Assembly: GCF_016008875.1 (NCBI RefSeq)
Contig: NZ_JADTQG010000011.1
Span: 1 to 64,000 of the forward strand
Reading direction: 5' to 3'
From: Ectopseudomonas mendocina
Lineage (GTDB): Bacteria > Pseudomonadota > Gammaproteobacteria > Pseudomonadales > Pseudomonadaceae
DNA length: 64,000 nt
Part shown: one piece after another, positions 37,584 to 46,382 of the stretch
How the letters are laid out: each line of letters begins with the position of its first letter
How positions within the stretch are numbered: the stretch's first letter is position 1
The notes under the pieces: model-generated
What the model was told of the DNA's origin: nothing
The model's database searches: none
What the model saw: the letters and a program-made list of their open reading frames with translations, nothing else
Program-made: the position numbers and the translations under genes

Positions 37584-38093
37584 ATGTCCCCGAACAACTA
37601 CGGGCGCACGCTCATCGAGCTGATCAGCGCTCTCGCGATTCTTTCGATCCTTATCACAACAGCACTTCCCAACCTGCAAAACCTGCTTGAGAACAACGCT
37701 CGCGCCCAGGCGGTCAATCAAATGCTCGCCGCACTGCACCACGCCCGTAGCGACGCTGTGTTCTCACACAGCATCGTGACACTGTGCGCCGGACAGAGCG
37801 AATGCTCGGGTAGTCAGCAATGGCGGGGCGATATAATGGTATTTCGCAACCAAGACGCCAATGGACAGATGGACGCAGGCGATGAGCTTATTCATCAGGC
37901 CCGCATTGCGCCCGAGTTCAGCTGGAAATGGAACAGGGCCAACGGTCACATTCAATTCAAACCGGACGGAGCGACAAGAGCGCTCAACGGAACACTTACG
38001 CTTTGCAAGGATGGCGTTGCTCAGCATCAGATTGTGGTCAATCTGGCTGGCCGCGTACGTACCCAATCCCCCAGGCGCGGCGCAAGCTGTTAA
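37584..38093 (+). CDS. fimT: FimT-like prepilin (GspH/FimT family)
   Basis: Pseudopilin of 169 residues in the fimT position between thiO and fimU; FimT of other bacteria binds DNA and aids natural transformation. The leader is MSPNNYG and the helix starts RTLIELISALAILSI. Glu at +5 (Glu12) is present, but the residue after the cleaved Gly is Arg instead of the usual Phe/Met, which may weaken processing by PilD. Two cysteines (LCAGQSEC) form a likely loop disulfide, and a C-terminal RRGASC adds a third. G+C is lower than in flanking genes. The ATG at 37584 follows AAGGATGCTGGAAC. Confidence 0.82.
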   Translation: MSPNNYGRTLIELISALAILSILITTALPNLQNLLENNARAQAVNQMLAALHHARSDAVFSHSIVTLCAGQSECSGSQQWRGDIMVFRNQDANGQMDAGDELIHQARIAPEFSWKWNRANGHIQFKPDGATRALNGTLTLCKDGVAQHQIVVNLAGRVRTQSPRRGASC

Positions 38094-38216
38094 CCCCAAC
38101 GTGATGCCTTTCACACTCCCGGCGCCAGGGTATCCAACTCGTCAGTCAATTTGCCCGCCCGTCTGGGACAAGCGGAGCCACGAAACGGTTGATGGCTAAA
38201 TTAACCTTGTGTCTTT

Positions 38217-38225
38217 GGGTTCGTC
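38217..38225 (+). promoter_or_regulatory. Weak AlgR-like site upstream of fimU
   Basis: GGGTTCGTC matches seven of nine bases of the AlgR consensus CCGTTCGTC, 15 bases before the fimU start. AlgR activates the fimU operon in P. aeruginosa. A 7/9 match can occur by chance; the position directly upstream of fimU is the only support. Confidence 0.25.
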
Positions 38226-38240
38226 GCCGCCGGAGTTTCC

Positions 38241-38666
38241 ATGCAATCAAGTAGAGGGTTCACCCTGATCGAGCTGATGGTTGTCCTCGCCATCATCGCC
38301 ATCGCCGCCGCCGTTGCCGTACCCAGCTACAACAGCAGTGTCGAGGCCGGCCGTAAGACCTCAGCGGTCAATAATCTGGTCGGAGCCCTGCAATTTGCTC
38401 GAAGCGAAGCGATAACCCGCCGTAGCGACAACGTGAAGGTATGCGCCAGTGCTGGCGGAAACACCTGCAGCGGCACTAACTGGAGCGCCGGTGGTGTTGT
38501 CCTGGATGATTCTACGCTGCTGCGTAGTATCCCTCCCTCCCCTGACGTCACCATTACCGGCAGTACGATTACCTTCAACAGCGACGGTACGACCACCGCG
38601 AGCTCGATTAACGTAGGCGACAAGGTCATTTCGGTAAATATCGTCGGCGCCACCAAGATCAAGTGA
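38241..38666 (+). CDS. fimU: Minor pilin FimU (GspH/FimT family)
   Basis: Minor pilin of the pilus-priming complex. The 141-residue prepilin has leader MQSSRG and mature N terminus FTLIELMVVLAIIAIAAAVA with Glu+5. Two cysteines (VCASAGGNTC) are close together, as in GspH-like proteins. It is the first gene of the fimU-pilV-pilW-pilX-pilY1-pilE series and is preceded by a 147-base gap that probably holds the operon promoter. Shorter than P. aeruginosa FimU, mainly toward the C terminus. The ATG at 38241 follows GGAGTTTCC. Confidence 0.88.
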   Translation: MQSSRGFTLIELMVVLAIIAIAAAVAVPSYNSSVEAGRKTSAVNNLVGALQFARSEAITRRSDNVKVCASAGGNTCSGTNWSAGGVVLDDSTLLRSIPPSPDVTITGSTITFNSDGTTTASSINVGDKVISVNIVGATKIK

Positions 38667-38679
38667 CAGGAACGGGAAA

Positions 38680-39219
38680 ATGTATAGATCACAGTCGCTA
38701 CACAGCCGAGGCTTCACGCTGATCGAAGTCATGGTCGCCGTGGTGATTCTGGCCGTGGGCTTGCTAGGCATGGCCAGTCTGATGGCGCGCAGCCAGAAGT
38801 CCAACGAAAGTGCCTATGCACGCAGTCAGGCAACCTTGATGGCCTACGACTATGTCGAGCGCATGCGTTCCAACGTCATTTCACCGGCGAATACCGATAA
38901 GAATTATAAGGTTCTATTCGTCACTGATAGCGCGAGCAATATCAACAACTACGCACTGACCGGGCTGCCCAACTGCAGCGCTCCGACAGGTTCCATCCCC
39001 GCCGGCGGTTCCAGCAGAGCCACCTACGACATTGCAGCTTGGTGCTCGGCCCTGAAAACAAGTCTGCCCAGCGTAGATGCGGCCAACACCAAGGTTTCTT
39101 TCGACACTTCTCTATTGGCGGATAAGGGTATCGCCACCGTCACGATCAGAATCCAGTGGTCGGACAACAGCAATGACAATAACCAGAACCAATACGTCGA
39201 AGTGGTGACCTCTCTATGA
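38680..39219 (+). CDS. pilV: Type IV pilus minor pilin PilV
   Basis: GspI-like minor pilin of the priming complex. The 179-residue precursor has leader MYRSQSLHSRG and mature start FTLIEVMVAVVILAVGLLGM with Glu+5. The YDYVERMRSN segment is typical of PilV. Cysteines occur in LPNCSAP and AAWCSAL, probably paired. The ATG at 38680 follows CAGGAACGGGAAA, 13 bases after fimU. The stop overlaps the pilW ATG by four bases. Confidence 0.9.
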   Translation: MYRSQSLHSRGFTLIEVMVAVVILAVGLLGMASLMARSQKSNESAYARSQATLMAYDYVERMRSNVISPANTDKNYKVLFVTDSASNINNYALTGLPNCSAPTGSIPAGGSSRATYDIAAWCSALKTSLPSVDAANTKVSFDTSLLADKGIATVTIRIQWSDNSNDNNQNQYVEVVTSL

Positions 39220-39788
39220 ACGCAAACAAACAGAAAGGTCTGTCGCTGATCGAAGTCATGGTCGCGCTGGTGATCAGCTCCATACTCATCCTGGGCGTTA
39301 CCGATCTTTTCAATAGTTCCTTCATGTCAGGGCGTAGCAACTCGGAGTTGGCTCAGATTCAGGAAAACGGTCGCTTGGCGATGGAAGTGATAGGCGCAGA
39401 CGCTCGCCTGGCCGGCTTGCAAACCTGTACGACCAATAATTGGACAGCCAATTCAGTCAAGGATGCTGTCGCGCTAGGTAGTAATCAGAAAAGTATCACC
39501 CTGCAGTACGTCGACCCGAAAAACTGCGGCGACGTCAGCGCCGCCATCAAGACAGTCACCTACACCTTCGCCAATGACAGTCTGACCAAGACCGAAAGCG
39601 GCGCGACGGCACAATCGCTACTCGACAATATCGACGGCAGCTTCGCCTTACTGCCCAGCAACAGCTCTCCTGAAACCGCCAATGCCCTCCTGGTCACGAT
39701 CAAGATAAAAAGCGCGCAAGCCAATTTCAGCGCACGTGATTTCAGCTCGACCTACGAATTCAAGAATCGACTCATCGCCAGAGACTGA
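39216..39788 (+). CDS. pilW: Type IV pilus minor pilin PilW
   Basis: GspJ-like minor pilin. The 190-residue precursor has leader MNANKQKG and mature start LSLIEVMVALVISSILILG with Glu+5 and Leu at +1. The conserved QENGRLAMEVIGADARLAG segment identifies the PilW family. It is clearly shorter than P. aeruginosa PilW (about 270 residues), with the loss in the C-terminal beta domain. It overlaps pilV by four bases and lies three bases before pilX, so all are co-translated. Confidence 0.88.
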   Translation: MNANKQKGLSLIEVMVALVISSILILGVTDLFNSSFMSGRSNSELAQIQENGRLAMEVIGADARLAGLQTCTTNNWTANSVKDAVALGSNQKSITLQYVDPKNCGDVSAAIKTVTYTFANDSLTKTESGATAQSLLDNIDGSFALLPSNSSPETANALLVTIKIKSAQANFSARDFSSTYEFKNRLIARD

Positions 39789-39791
39789 GCC

Positions 39792-40229
39792 ATGAATACA
39801 AACAAGCAAAGCGGCATGGTGCTGCTGGTTAGCCTGATTCTTCTACTGATGCTGACCCTTATCGCCATCACTGCGACAAACCAAGCAACCCTGCAACTGC
39901 GCATTTCGTCCAATAGCGAACAGCGCACCATGGCTTTCCAGGCGGCCGAAGCCGGTATCGCGCGCTGGACCAGCACTTATCTGGAGGAAAGGGACAACAC
40001 GAAACTTCCCGCCACCGGAACCATCGCCGGAACCAACTTCAATATTGTCACGACCAAATCCCGCTGGGATGCAGCCTGCCCCGGCAGCACTCTCGCCATA
40101 GGCAGCGGCATACCCAGAATGGACTGCTTTGACCTGACCGTCGAGGGGGGGAGTGTCTGCGAGAGCGGTGTCTGCGAGGTGAAAACCGTGCATCGCCAGG
40201 GCGGCCAGCGCCGAGGGGATATTCAATGA
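39792..40229 (+). CDS. pilX: Type IV pilus minor pilin PilX
   Basis: GspK/PilX-type minor pilin thought to sit at the pilus tip with PilV, PilW and PilY1. The 145-residue protein has leader MNTNKQSG and hydrophobic helix MVLLVSLILLLMLTLIAIT. Residue +5 is Val, not Glu, as expected for GspK-like tip pilins. MAFQAAEAGIAR is the PilX-family signature. It is shorter than P. aeruginosa PilX. C-terminal cysteines (MDCF, VCESGVC) are clustered. The stop overlaps the pilY1 ATG by four bases. Confidence 0.87.
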   Translation: MNTNKQSGMVLLVSLILLLMLTLIAITATNQATLQLRISSNSEQRTMAFQAAEAGIARWTSTYLEERDNTKLPATGTIAGTNFNIVTTKSRWDAACPGSTLAIGSGIPRMDCFDLTVEGGSVCESGVCEVKTVHRQGGQRRGDIQ

Positions 40230-43200
40230 ATCTGCCAAACACTGTTAACCGTCACACCAACAGGAAATCTGCCATGACCCCCTTCCAGTTCCTGCGCCGC
40301 ACTAGCGCCTTCAGCTTGGCAGGCTTTCTAATCCTACATAGCGCCGTTAGCGTGGCTGATGACACTGAAATTTTCTTTGGTACTAAACCGGACAACGACA
40401 CCCGCCCCAATGTCCTTTTCATTCTTGACGACTCGGGCTCTATGGGTTGGTGCGTCAACAACAACAATACCTGCAACAACAACAGTAACCGCATGAAGGT
40501 CCTCAAGGACACGATGACCAACCTGCTTAACACTACCAGCGGCGTGAATGTCGGCCTGATGGTGTTGAACAACTCGGCAAGAACGGCAGGCGATGCAAGC
40601 GTGCCGCGCCTGCTGCAGCCGGTCGACGATATCGACGCAGCCATCAACGTCAAGGTATCGAGTCCCGAAATTAAGGTCAGCGCCGACGACGCCAGCCGTT
40701 ACAACGGTAGCAATAACACTGCAGACCCCGCCCTCGTCATGGGCTATATCCGTAACCCAACCACTGGTAACGCTGCGATTACTCGCAGCCTGGGCGTGCC
40801 GAGTACCTATTCCAACGACAACACGACCTATTACGTGCGCAACGGTTACACATGCTCGGTGAAGATGGATGCCACAACTGAATGCCCGGATGGCAAGATC
40901 ACTTCGCTCAACGTCGGTACTGCCGGTCAGGACAGCCTGCTGCTGTTCCGCAACTTGAACATCCCTAAGGGCGTGACGATCACAAGCGCCATTTTGGAAC
41001 TCAACTCCGGCACAGCTGCTAGCAACTTCAACCTGAGCCTAGTCAGCTCCAAGACGCCCGAGGCGTTCAACCACAGCTCCCTGCTCGCGAGTACCTTTAC
41101 CGCCAACACTGCCCGGACCAGTACAGTCGTTGCAGGAACAACGACCCACCGGCTGGATATCACGACTCTGCTGACGAATCAGCAGAACATAGCTCCTGCG
41201 CAGAATCCCATTGGCGACTTGGCCGTCCGTGTGCGGGGGACCAACAGGACCAACTTCAGCTATGCCGTGGGTGACGTTGCCAATGCTCCGCAACTGACTA
41301 TCACCTATACCGGCAGCGAAAACAGCACCCGTACTACCGGCCTACGCTTTCAGACCGTGAACGTCCCGCAAGGCGCCACCATTACCCGCGCCACGCTGAA
41401 CTTTGTCCCCGCTAGCTCCGATGACCGCACGGTTAGCTTAGGCATCGCAGCAGAAGCCAGCGACAACGCCAGCGACTTCAGCGGCGCAGACTTCACGGGC
41501 CGGGCTGTCACCAACGCCACGACTTGGACCCCCGCCCCCTGGAGAACTGCCAACCCACCGGTCTATACCGAGAACGGGGCAGACGTAACCGCCCAAGTGC
41601 AGGCTGTGGTAAACAGGAGTGGCTGGTGCGGCAATAACGCCATGGCGTTCATGCTTACACCAACAGGTGGTGACGGCAGCCGCACGGCGGTTAGCCTGGA
41701 TGGCAATGACGGTTTCAAGCCCACTTTGAGTATCAGCTATACAGGCGGAGATTCCGGCTGCATGAAGCCTATCGTCGATCTCAGTCTGCTCGAGGACAAG
41801 GACGATGCGCGTCAGTACAGCACTGGTAACTGGTGGAATGTTAATAACACCGCCGTCAGTGTCAGCGAGAGCTCTCTATCCTTCGCCAATACCTACACCT
41901 ACGTAGGTGCTCGCTTCCAGCAAGTGCCATTCAAACGCGGGGCCACTGTTGACGAAGCACGTTTGATTGTCACACCCAGCAGCGCGCAGGGCACCACGGT
42001 TACCGCTGAAGTCTATTTCGAGAATACCGGCAACTCGTCCGCGTTCAGCACTGGCAACAACAACTTGGGCCAACGTGCCGCCAGTACAAAATCCAACTGC
42101 ACCTTCACAAGCCAGGGACCAGGGATCCCAGTTGTGTGTGAGGCTAGCGGATTGAAAACAGCGCTGCAGAGCGTTCTGACTCGCAATGACTGGCAGGACG
42201 GCAATGCACTGAGTGTGCTGATAAAGCAGACCTCCTCCTCCTCCAACCTAACCCTGAATGCTTTCGAAACCAGCAAGGCTGCCGCTATCCGCCTGCAAGT
42301 CAAGCTGGGTAAGGCAACCGACCTGACCGACAACACTTACAAGGTCCGCGACTACCTCAAGGGCGTAGTCAGTGACATGCAGGCCAGCGGTGGTACACCC
42401 ATCGTCGATCTTCTCTACCAGGCGGCCAGCTACTACACAGCGTTGCCCGGCAAGCACAGAGGCCCCGCCAGTCCGATCGAGAGCAGTTGCCAAGCCAACT
42501 ACCTCGTCCTCATGACGGACGGTCAGGCCAATGGCAACACCAGTACCACCATAAACAATGCAGGCAACCTGGTTGGCGGCGCCTGTGCGCGCCGTGACAG
42601 CGGGGAACAAGCCAATGGTGAAACCTGCGGCGTGGAAATAGCCAAATGGTTGAACAGTACGGACCAGGCGAGCACGCTGGAAGGTGACAACTTCGTCACT
42701 ACCCATACAGTAGGCTTCGCTCTGCAAGCCAGTGCCGGTGCCCAGAGATTCCTTACCGACATCGCTACAGCAGGCGGCGGCAAGGCTTATACCGCCGATG
42801 ACGCCAACGCGCTGGCCAATGCCTTCAACAGCATCATCCAGGAAGCGCTGGCTACCGACACCACCTTCGTCAGTGCCACGGCCCCGGTGAACTCTTTCAA
42901 CCGTCAGGATCACAAGGACCAGCTGTACTTTTCCCTGTTCCGCCCCTCCAACACCGACCGGTGGCCCGGCAACCTGAAACGGTACCGTATGGGTGTTCAG
43001 AATGGCTCCCCCCTGGTTCTCGACCAAGACAATGCCCCCGCTATCGATGCCAACACCGGCGTATTCCGCGGCAACGCGCGCAGTTGGTGGTCTTCGAGCA
43101 ACGACGGTAGCAACGTTTCTGCAGGCGGCGCCGCCAGCAAGCTGAAGCATCCCAACAACCGTAACATCGTGACCAACGTCAACGGCGATAAAACTTTGGT

Positions 43201-44839
43201 CCCGCTCAATACCAACCTGACGCCCAGCCAGATTGGGGCAATCAGCACGACCGAACGAGACACCTTGGTCAACTACATTCGTGGCTTCGAGACCGGTACC
43301 AACAACCTGCGCCAGGCGCTCGGCGATCCGATCCATTCCACCCCAAGCCTGGTGACTTATGGCTGTACGGCCAGAGACCCCGATGGCAACTGCACCAGCG
43401 AGGTTCAGAGCGCGATCGTTGGTACGAACGAAGGCTTCGTACAGATGTTCGATACCAATACTGGTGAGGAACAGTTCGCCTTTATGCCCCAAGAGTTGCT
43501 GGGCAATATCAAGCGTCTGTCGCTCAATGCCAACATGCCCGACAAGCGCTCACCTCACCTCTATGGCATGGACAATAGCGTGACCGTCTGGGCCAACGAC
43601 GTGAACAATAACGGCAGCATCGACAGCGGCGAATCCGTCTACGCCTATGCCAGCATGGGTCGTGGCGGTCGCAGCATCTATGCACTGGACATCACCAATC
43701 GGACCTCACCAAAGATCGAGTGGATCATCAAGGGCGGCAGTGGCGAGTTCACCCGCCTGGGGCAAACCTGGTCGGCACCGATCAAGACCAAGATCAAGGT
43801 TGGCAGCACCATCACCGACGTACTGATCTTCGGTGGCGGCTACGATACCAACCAGGATCCGAAGGATGGCCAGGCGAACGTGCGCCGCCCCGACGGCATG
43901 GGCAATGACCTGTTCATCGTCAATGCCAAGACCGGTGCCCTCCTCTGGTCCGCCTCTGCCGCCGGGATCAACATGCAATACAGTGTGCCGAGCCGGGCTA
44001 CCGTCATTGGCCTGGAAACCAATGCCACCGACCAGGCCATCCTCAACCAGGAAGGACTGGCAACGCAGATATTCGTCGGCGATATGGGCGGCCAGGTCTG
44101 GCGCTTCAAGATCAACAACGACAACAATGGAGCCGGCAATGGCCTGGCGTCGGGGAGAATCTTCGCCAGTGTTGCCGGTAACAATGAGGCAAGCGCTCGC
44201 CGCTTCTACACCGAACCGGCAGTGGCTCTGCTCAGCGCCAACAACAAGGTCAGCCTGACCGTGAGCCTGGGCTCTGGCTATCGCGGACACCCGTTGGACA
44301 AGGTGATTCAGGACCGTTTCTATTCCTTCCGCAGCGAAGATCTGAATACGTTGGGTACTGTGACCTTGGGGGAAGGCGATCTGTATAACGCCACCAACCT
44401 GGTGACAGCTACCGACGCCCAGAGAGAAGCACTGCTTCAGAAGAACGGTTGGTATATCACCTTGGCTGCCAATGGCGAGAAAGTGCTGTCAAATACCATG
44501 GCCATCGGTGGCACGTTGTATTTCAACACCTATCAACCCGTGGTTGCGCAGAATGCCTGCCGCGCCACACTCGGTATATCCCGTGGCTACCGAGTCAATT
44601 TGCTCGATGGCACAGCGAAAGATCAATCTCGCTTCACGGTCCTGAAGGGTGCCACACTGCCCTCCAACCCACAGGTTTACTGCAAGGGCGATACCTGCTG
44701 GGCTTACAACGACCCGTCGCAATTGGTCTCCTGGGGCAATAACGGCGGTGGCGGCAATAACGGCGGCGGAAAACCGGACCCGCATGATCTGGCCAGCAAG
44801 AGTCGCCTGTACTGGACTGACAAATCCGAAGAGAAGTAA
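40226..44839 (+). CDS. pilY1: Pilus tip adhesin/mechanosensor PilY1, enlarged form
   Basis: Secreted tip protein of type IV pili, 1537 residues against roughly 1160 in P. aeruginosa. A signal peptide ends near SVSVAD (residue 45). A von Willebrand A region opens with NVLFILDDSGSMG (MIDAS Asp68, Ser70, Ser72) and resumes at LVLMTDGQANG (about 760) and VGFALQAS. Between them lie three related beta-rich modules (about 226-365, 369-511 and 558-695). The C-terminal beta-propeller (from about 885) carries a calcium loop DVNNNGSID at 1125-1133. A Gly/Asn-rich stretch (NNGGGGNNGGGKPD) precedes a charged tail. Start ATG 40226 overlaps pilX; an ATG at 40274 with AGGAAA upstream is an alternative. Confidence 0.92.
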   Translation: MNLPNTVNRHTNRKSAMTPFQFLRRTSAFSLAGFLILHSAVSVADDTEIFFGTKPDNDTRPNVLFILDDSGSMGWCVNNNNTCNNNSNRMKVLKDTMTNLLNTTSGVNVGLMVLNNSARTAGDASVPRLLQPVDDIDAAINVKVSSPEIKVSADDASRYNGSNNTADPALVMGYIRNPTTGNAAITRSLGVPSTYSNDNTTYYVRNGYTCSVKMDATTECPDGKITSLNVGTAGQDSLLLFRNLNIPKGVTITSAILELNSGTAASNFNLSLVSSKTPEAFNHSSLLASTFTANTARTSTVVAGTTTHRLDITTLLTNQQNIAPAQNPIGDLAVRVRGTNRTNFSYAVGDVANAPQLTITYTGSENSTRTTGLRFQTVNVPQGATITRATLNFVPASSDDRTVSLGIAAEASDNASDFSGADFTGRAVTNATTWTPAPWRTANPPVYTENGADVTAQVQAVVNRSGWCGNNAMAFMLTPTGGDGSRTAVSLDGNDGFKPTLSISYTGGDSGCMKPIVDLSLLEDKDDARQYSTGNWWNVNNTAVSVSESSLSFANTYTYVGARFQQVPFKRGATVDEARLIVTPSSAQGTTVTAEVYFENTGNSSAFSTGNNNLGQRAASTKSNCTFTSQGPGIPVVCEASGLKTALQSVLTRNDWQDGNALSVLIKQTSSSSNLTLNAFETSKAAAIRLQVKLGKATDLTDNTYKVRDYLKGVVSDMQASGGTPIVDLLYQAASYYTALPGKHRGPASPIESSCQANYLVLMTDGQANGNTSTTINNAGNLVGGACARRDSGEQANGETCGVEIAKWLNSTDQASTLEGDNFVTTHTVGFALQASAGAQRFLTDIATAGGGKAYTADDANALANAFNSIIQEALATDTTFVSATAPVNSFNRQDHKDQLYFSLFRPSNTDRWPGNLKRYRMGVQNGSPLVLDQDNAPAIDANTGVFRGNARSWWSSSNDGSNVSAGGAASKLKHPNNRNIVTNVNGDKTLVPLNTNLTPSQIGAISTTERDTLVNYIRGFETGTNNLRQALGDPIHSTPSLVTYGCTARDPDGNCTSEVQSAIVGTNEGFVQMFDTNTGEEQFAFMPQELLGNIKRLSLNANMPDKRSPHLYGMDNSVTVWANDVNNNGSIDSGESVYAYASMGRGGRSIYALDITNRTSPKIEWIIKGGSGEFTRLGQTWSAPIKTKIKVGSTITDVLIFGGGYDTNQDPKDGQANVRRPDGMGNDLFIVNAKTGALLWSASAAGINMQYSVPSRATVIGLETNATDQAILNQEGLATQIFVGDMGGQVWRFKINNDNNGAGNGLASGRIFASVAGNNEASARRFYTEPAVALLSANNKVSLTVSLGSGYRGHPLDKVIQDRFYSFRSEDLNTLGTVTLGEGDLYNATNLVTATDAQREALLQKNGWYITLAANGEKVLSNTMAIGGTLYFNTYQPVVAQNACRATLGISRGYRVNLLDGTAKDQSRFTVLKGATLPSNPQVYCKGDTCWAYNDPSQLVSWGNNGGGGNNGGGKPDPHDLASKSRLYWTDKSEEK

Positions 44840-44842
44840 CTG

Positions 44843-45214
44843 ATGAACAAGCAGAACGGCTTCACCCTGATAGAGCTGATGATCACCTGTGTCGTGCTGG
44901 CGATCCTCGCTTCGATCGCAATCCCCAGCTATATCAGCTACGTGGAGAAAGCCCAGTGTGAAGATGGTAAGGCACTGCTCAGCAGCGCCGCTCAGCAGAT
45001 GGAGCGGCGCCGCGCAGAGAATGGCGGAAGGTATGACCCCAATACCACGATTAACAGCAGCAGTACGGTCTTTAGAGTGGCGGCCAACAATGTCAGCGCG
45101 GCAAGCTATACGTTAACGGCTTCGACTACTTCTGGAGCTCGTATCAACGGAGACATGACGCTGACCGCCGCCAATGCACATGGCGGTTCATTAGCAGCAA
45201 AATGCTCCTGGTAA
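44843..45214 (+). CDS. pilE: Type IV pilus minor pilin PilE
   Basis: Minor pilin that links the priming complex to the major pilin shaft. The 123-residue precursor has leader MNKQNG and mature start FTLIELMITCVVLAILASIA with Glu+5 and the conserved PSYISYVEKAQ. The final cysteine (KCSW) can pair with the one in KAQCEDG or close a C-terminal loop. It begins three bases after pilY1 with no pilY2 between them. A bidirectional terminator follows, ending the operon. Confidence 0.9.
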   Translation: MNKQNGFTLIELMITCVVLAILASIAIPSYISYVEKAQCEDGKALLSSAAQQMERRRAENGGRYDPNTTINSSSTVFRVAANNVSAASYTLTASTTSGARINGDMTLTAANAHGGSLAAKCSW

Positions 45215-45252
45215 ACTCAAGTGCAGCCGCTGCCTGATATCCAGTAGCAATG

Positions 45253-45286
45253 AAAAGGCCCCGCTTCCTGAGAAGCGGGGCCTTTT
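45253..45286. terminator. Bidirectional terminator between pilE and ispH
   Basis: AAAAGGCCCCGCTTC and GAAGCGGGGCCTTTT are perfect inverted copies around CTGA. The stem is flanked by A on the left and T on the right, so it can end both the pilE transcript and the converging ispH transcript. Confidence 0.93.
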
Positions 45287-45303
45287 GTTTTATGCCGGCA
45301 GAA

Positions 45304-46248
45304 TCAGATCGCCTTCACCCTCAACTCCTTCGGCATGGAGAAGGTGATGTTCTCCGGCCGCCCATCCAGCTCGGTCTCCCCTGCTGCGCCCCAGGCGCGT
45401 AGTTGATCGACCACTCCGCGCACCAGTACCTCCGGTGCCGAAGCGCCAGCGGTGATGCCGATCCCTTTAACACCCTCGAACCACTCAGGCTTGAGATCCT
45501 CGGCGCCATCGATCAGGTAGGCCGGGGTGCCCATGCGTTCGGCCAGTTCGCGCAGGCGGTTGGAGTTGGAGCTGTTGGGGCTGCCAACGACCAGCAGCAC
45601 GTCGCACTCGCTGGCCAGTTGCTTGACCGCGTCCTGGCGGTTCTGCGTGGCGTAGCAGATGTCGTCCTTGCGCGGGCCGCCGATGGCCGGGAACTTGCCG
45701 CGCAGGGCATCGATGACCTTGCTGGTGTCGTCCATCGACAGGGTGGTCTGGGTGACGAAGGCGAGGTTCTCGGGATTGCGCACCTGCAGCTCGGCGACGT
45801 CGGCCTCGTCTTCTACCAGATAGATGGCGCCACCGTTGCTGGCGTCGTACTGGCCCATGGTGCCTTCGACTTCCGGGTGGCCTTCGTGACCGATCAGGAT
45901 GCACTCACGGCCTTCACGGCTGTAGCGCACCACTTCCATATGCACCTTGGTCACCAGCGGGCAGGTGGCGTCGAATACTTTCAGGCCGCGGCGCGCCGCT
46001 TCGTCGCGCACGGCCTTGGAGACGCCGTGAGCACTGAAGATGACGATGACGTCGTCCGGCACCTGATCCAGCTCTTCGACGAATACCGCACCGCGTGCGC
46101 GCAAATCCTCGACCACGAATTTGTTGTGCACCACTTCATGGCGCACGTAAATCGGTGGGCCGAAGACTTCCAGGGCGCGGTTGACGATTTCGATGGCACG
46201 ATCGACGCCGGCGCAGAAGCCGCGGGGGTTGGCGAGTTTGATATGCAT
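45304..46248 (-). CDS. ispH: 4-hydroxy-3-methylbut-2-enyl diphosphate reductase IspH
   Basis: Last enzyme of the MEP isoprenoid pathway, producing IPP and DMAPP. The 314-residue protein keeps the three iron-sulfur cysteines Cys12 (PRGFCAG), Cys96 (DATCPLV) and Cys198 ([10 protein letters not shown]) and the catalytic Glu in VEGTMGQ. Last gene of the minus-strand ribF-ileS-lspA-fkpB-ispH series; a 134-base gap separates it from fkpB. Its position next to pilE is the same as in P. aeruginosa (PA4557 beside PA4556). Confidence 0.97.
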   Translation of the reverse strand: MHIKLANPRGFCAGVDRAIEIVNRALEVFGPPIYVRHEVVHNKFVVEDLRARGAVFVEELDQVPDDVIVIFSAHGVSKAVRDEAARRGLKVFDATCPLVTKVHMEVVRYSREGRECILIGHEGHPEVEGTMGQYDASNGGAIYLVEDEADVAELQVRNPENLAFVTQTTLSMDDTSKVIDALRGKFPAIGGPRKDDICYATQNRQDAVKQLASECDVLLVVGSPNSSNSNRLRELAERMGTPAYLIDGAEDLKPEWFEGVKGIGITAGASAPEVLVRGVVDQLRAWGAAGETELDGRPENITFSMPKELRVKAI

Positions 46249-46382
46249 GCTGGCTGTCTCGGTATTGATCGGGGATCGACATGGCGATGTGTCGATCCCG
46301 GAGGTACAGCCTGCGCGGGATATGCGCAGGCTGCAAGAAGCACTTTGCGGCTAAAGCCTCTCCTACAATAATGAACTGCAGA

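Noticed and set aside
44839..44843. A missed pilY2 gene between pilY1 and pilE
   Set aside because: Only three bases separate the two genes, and no PilY2-like frame overlaps them.
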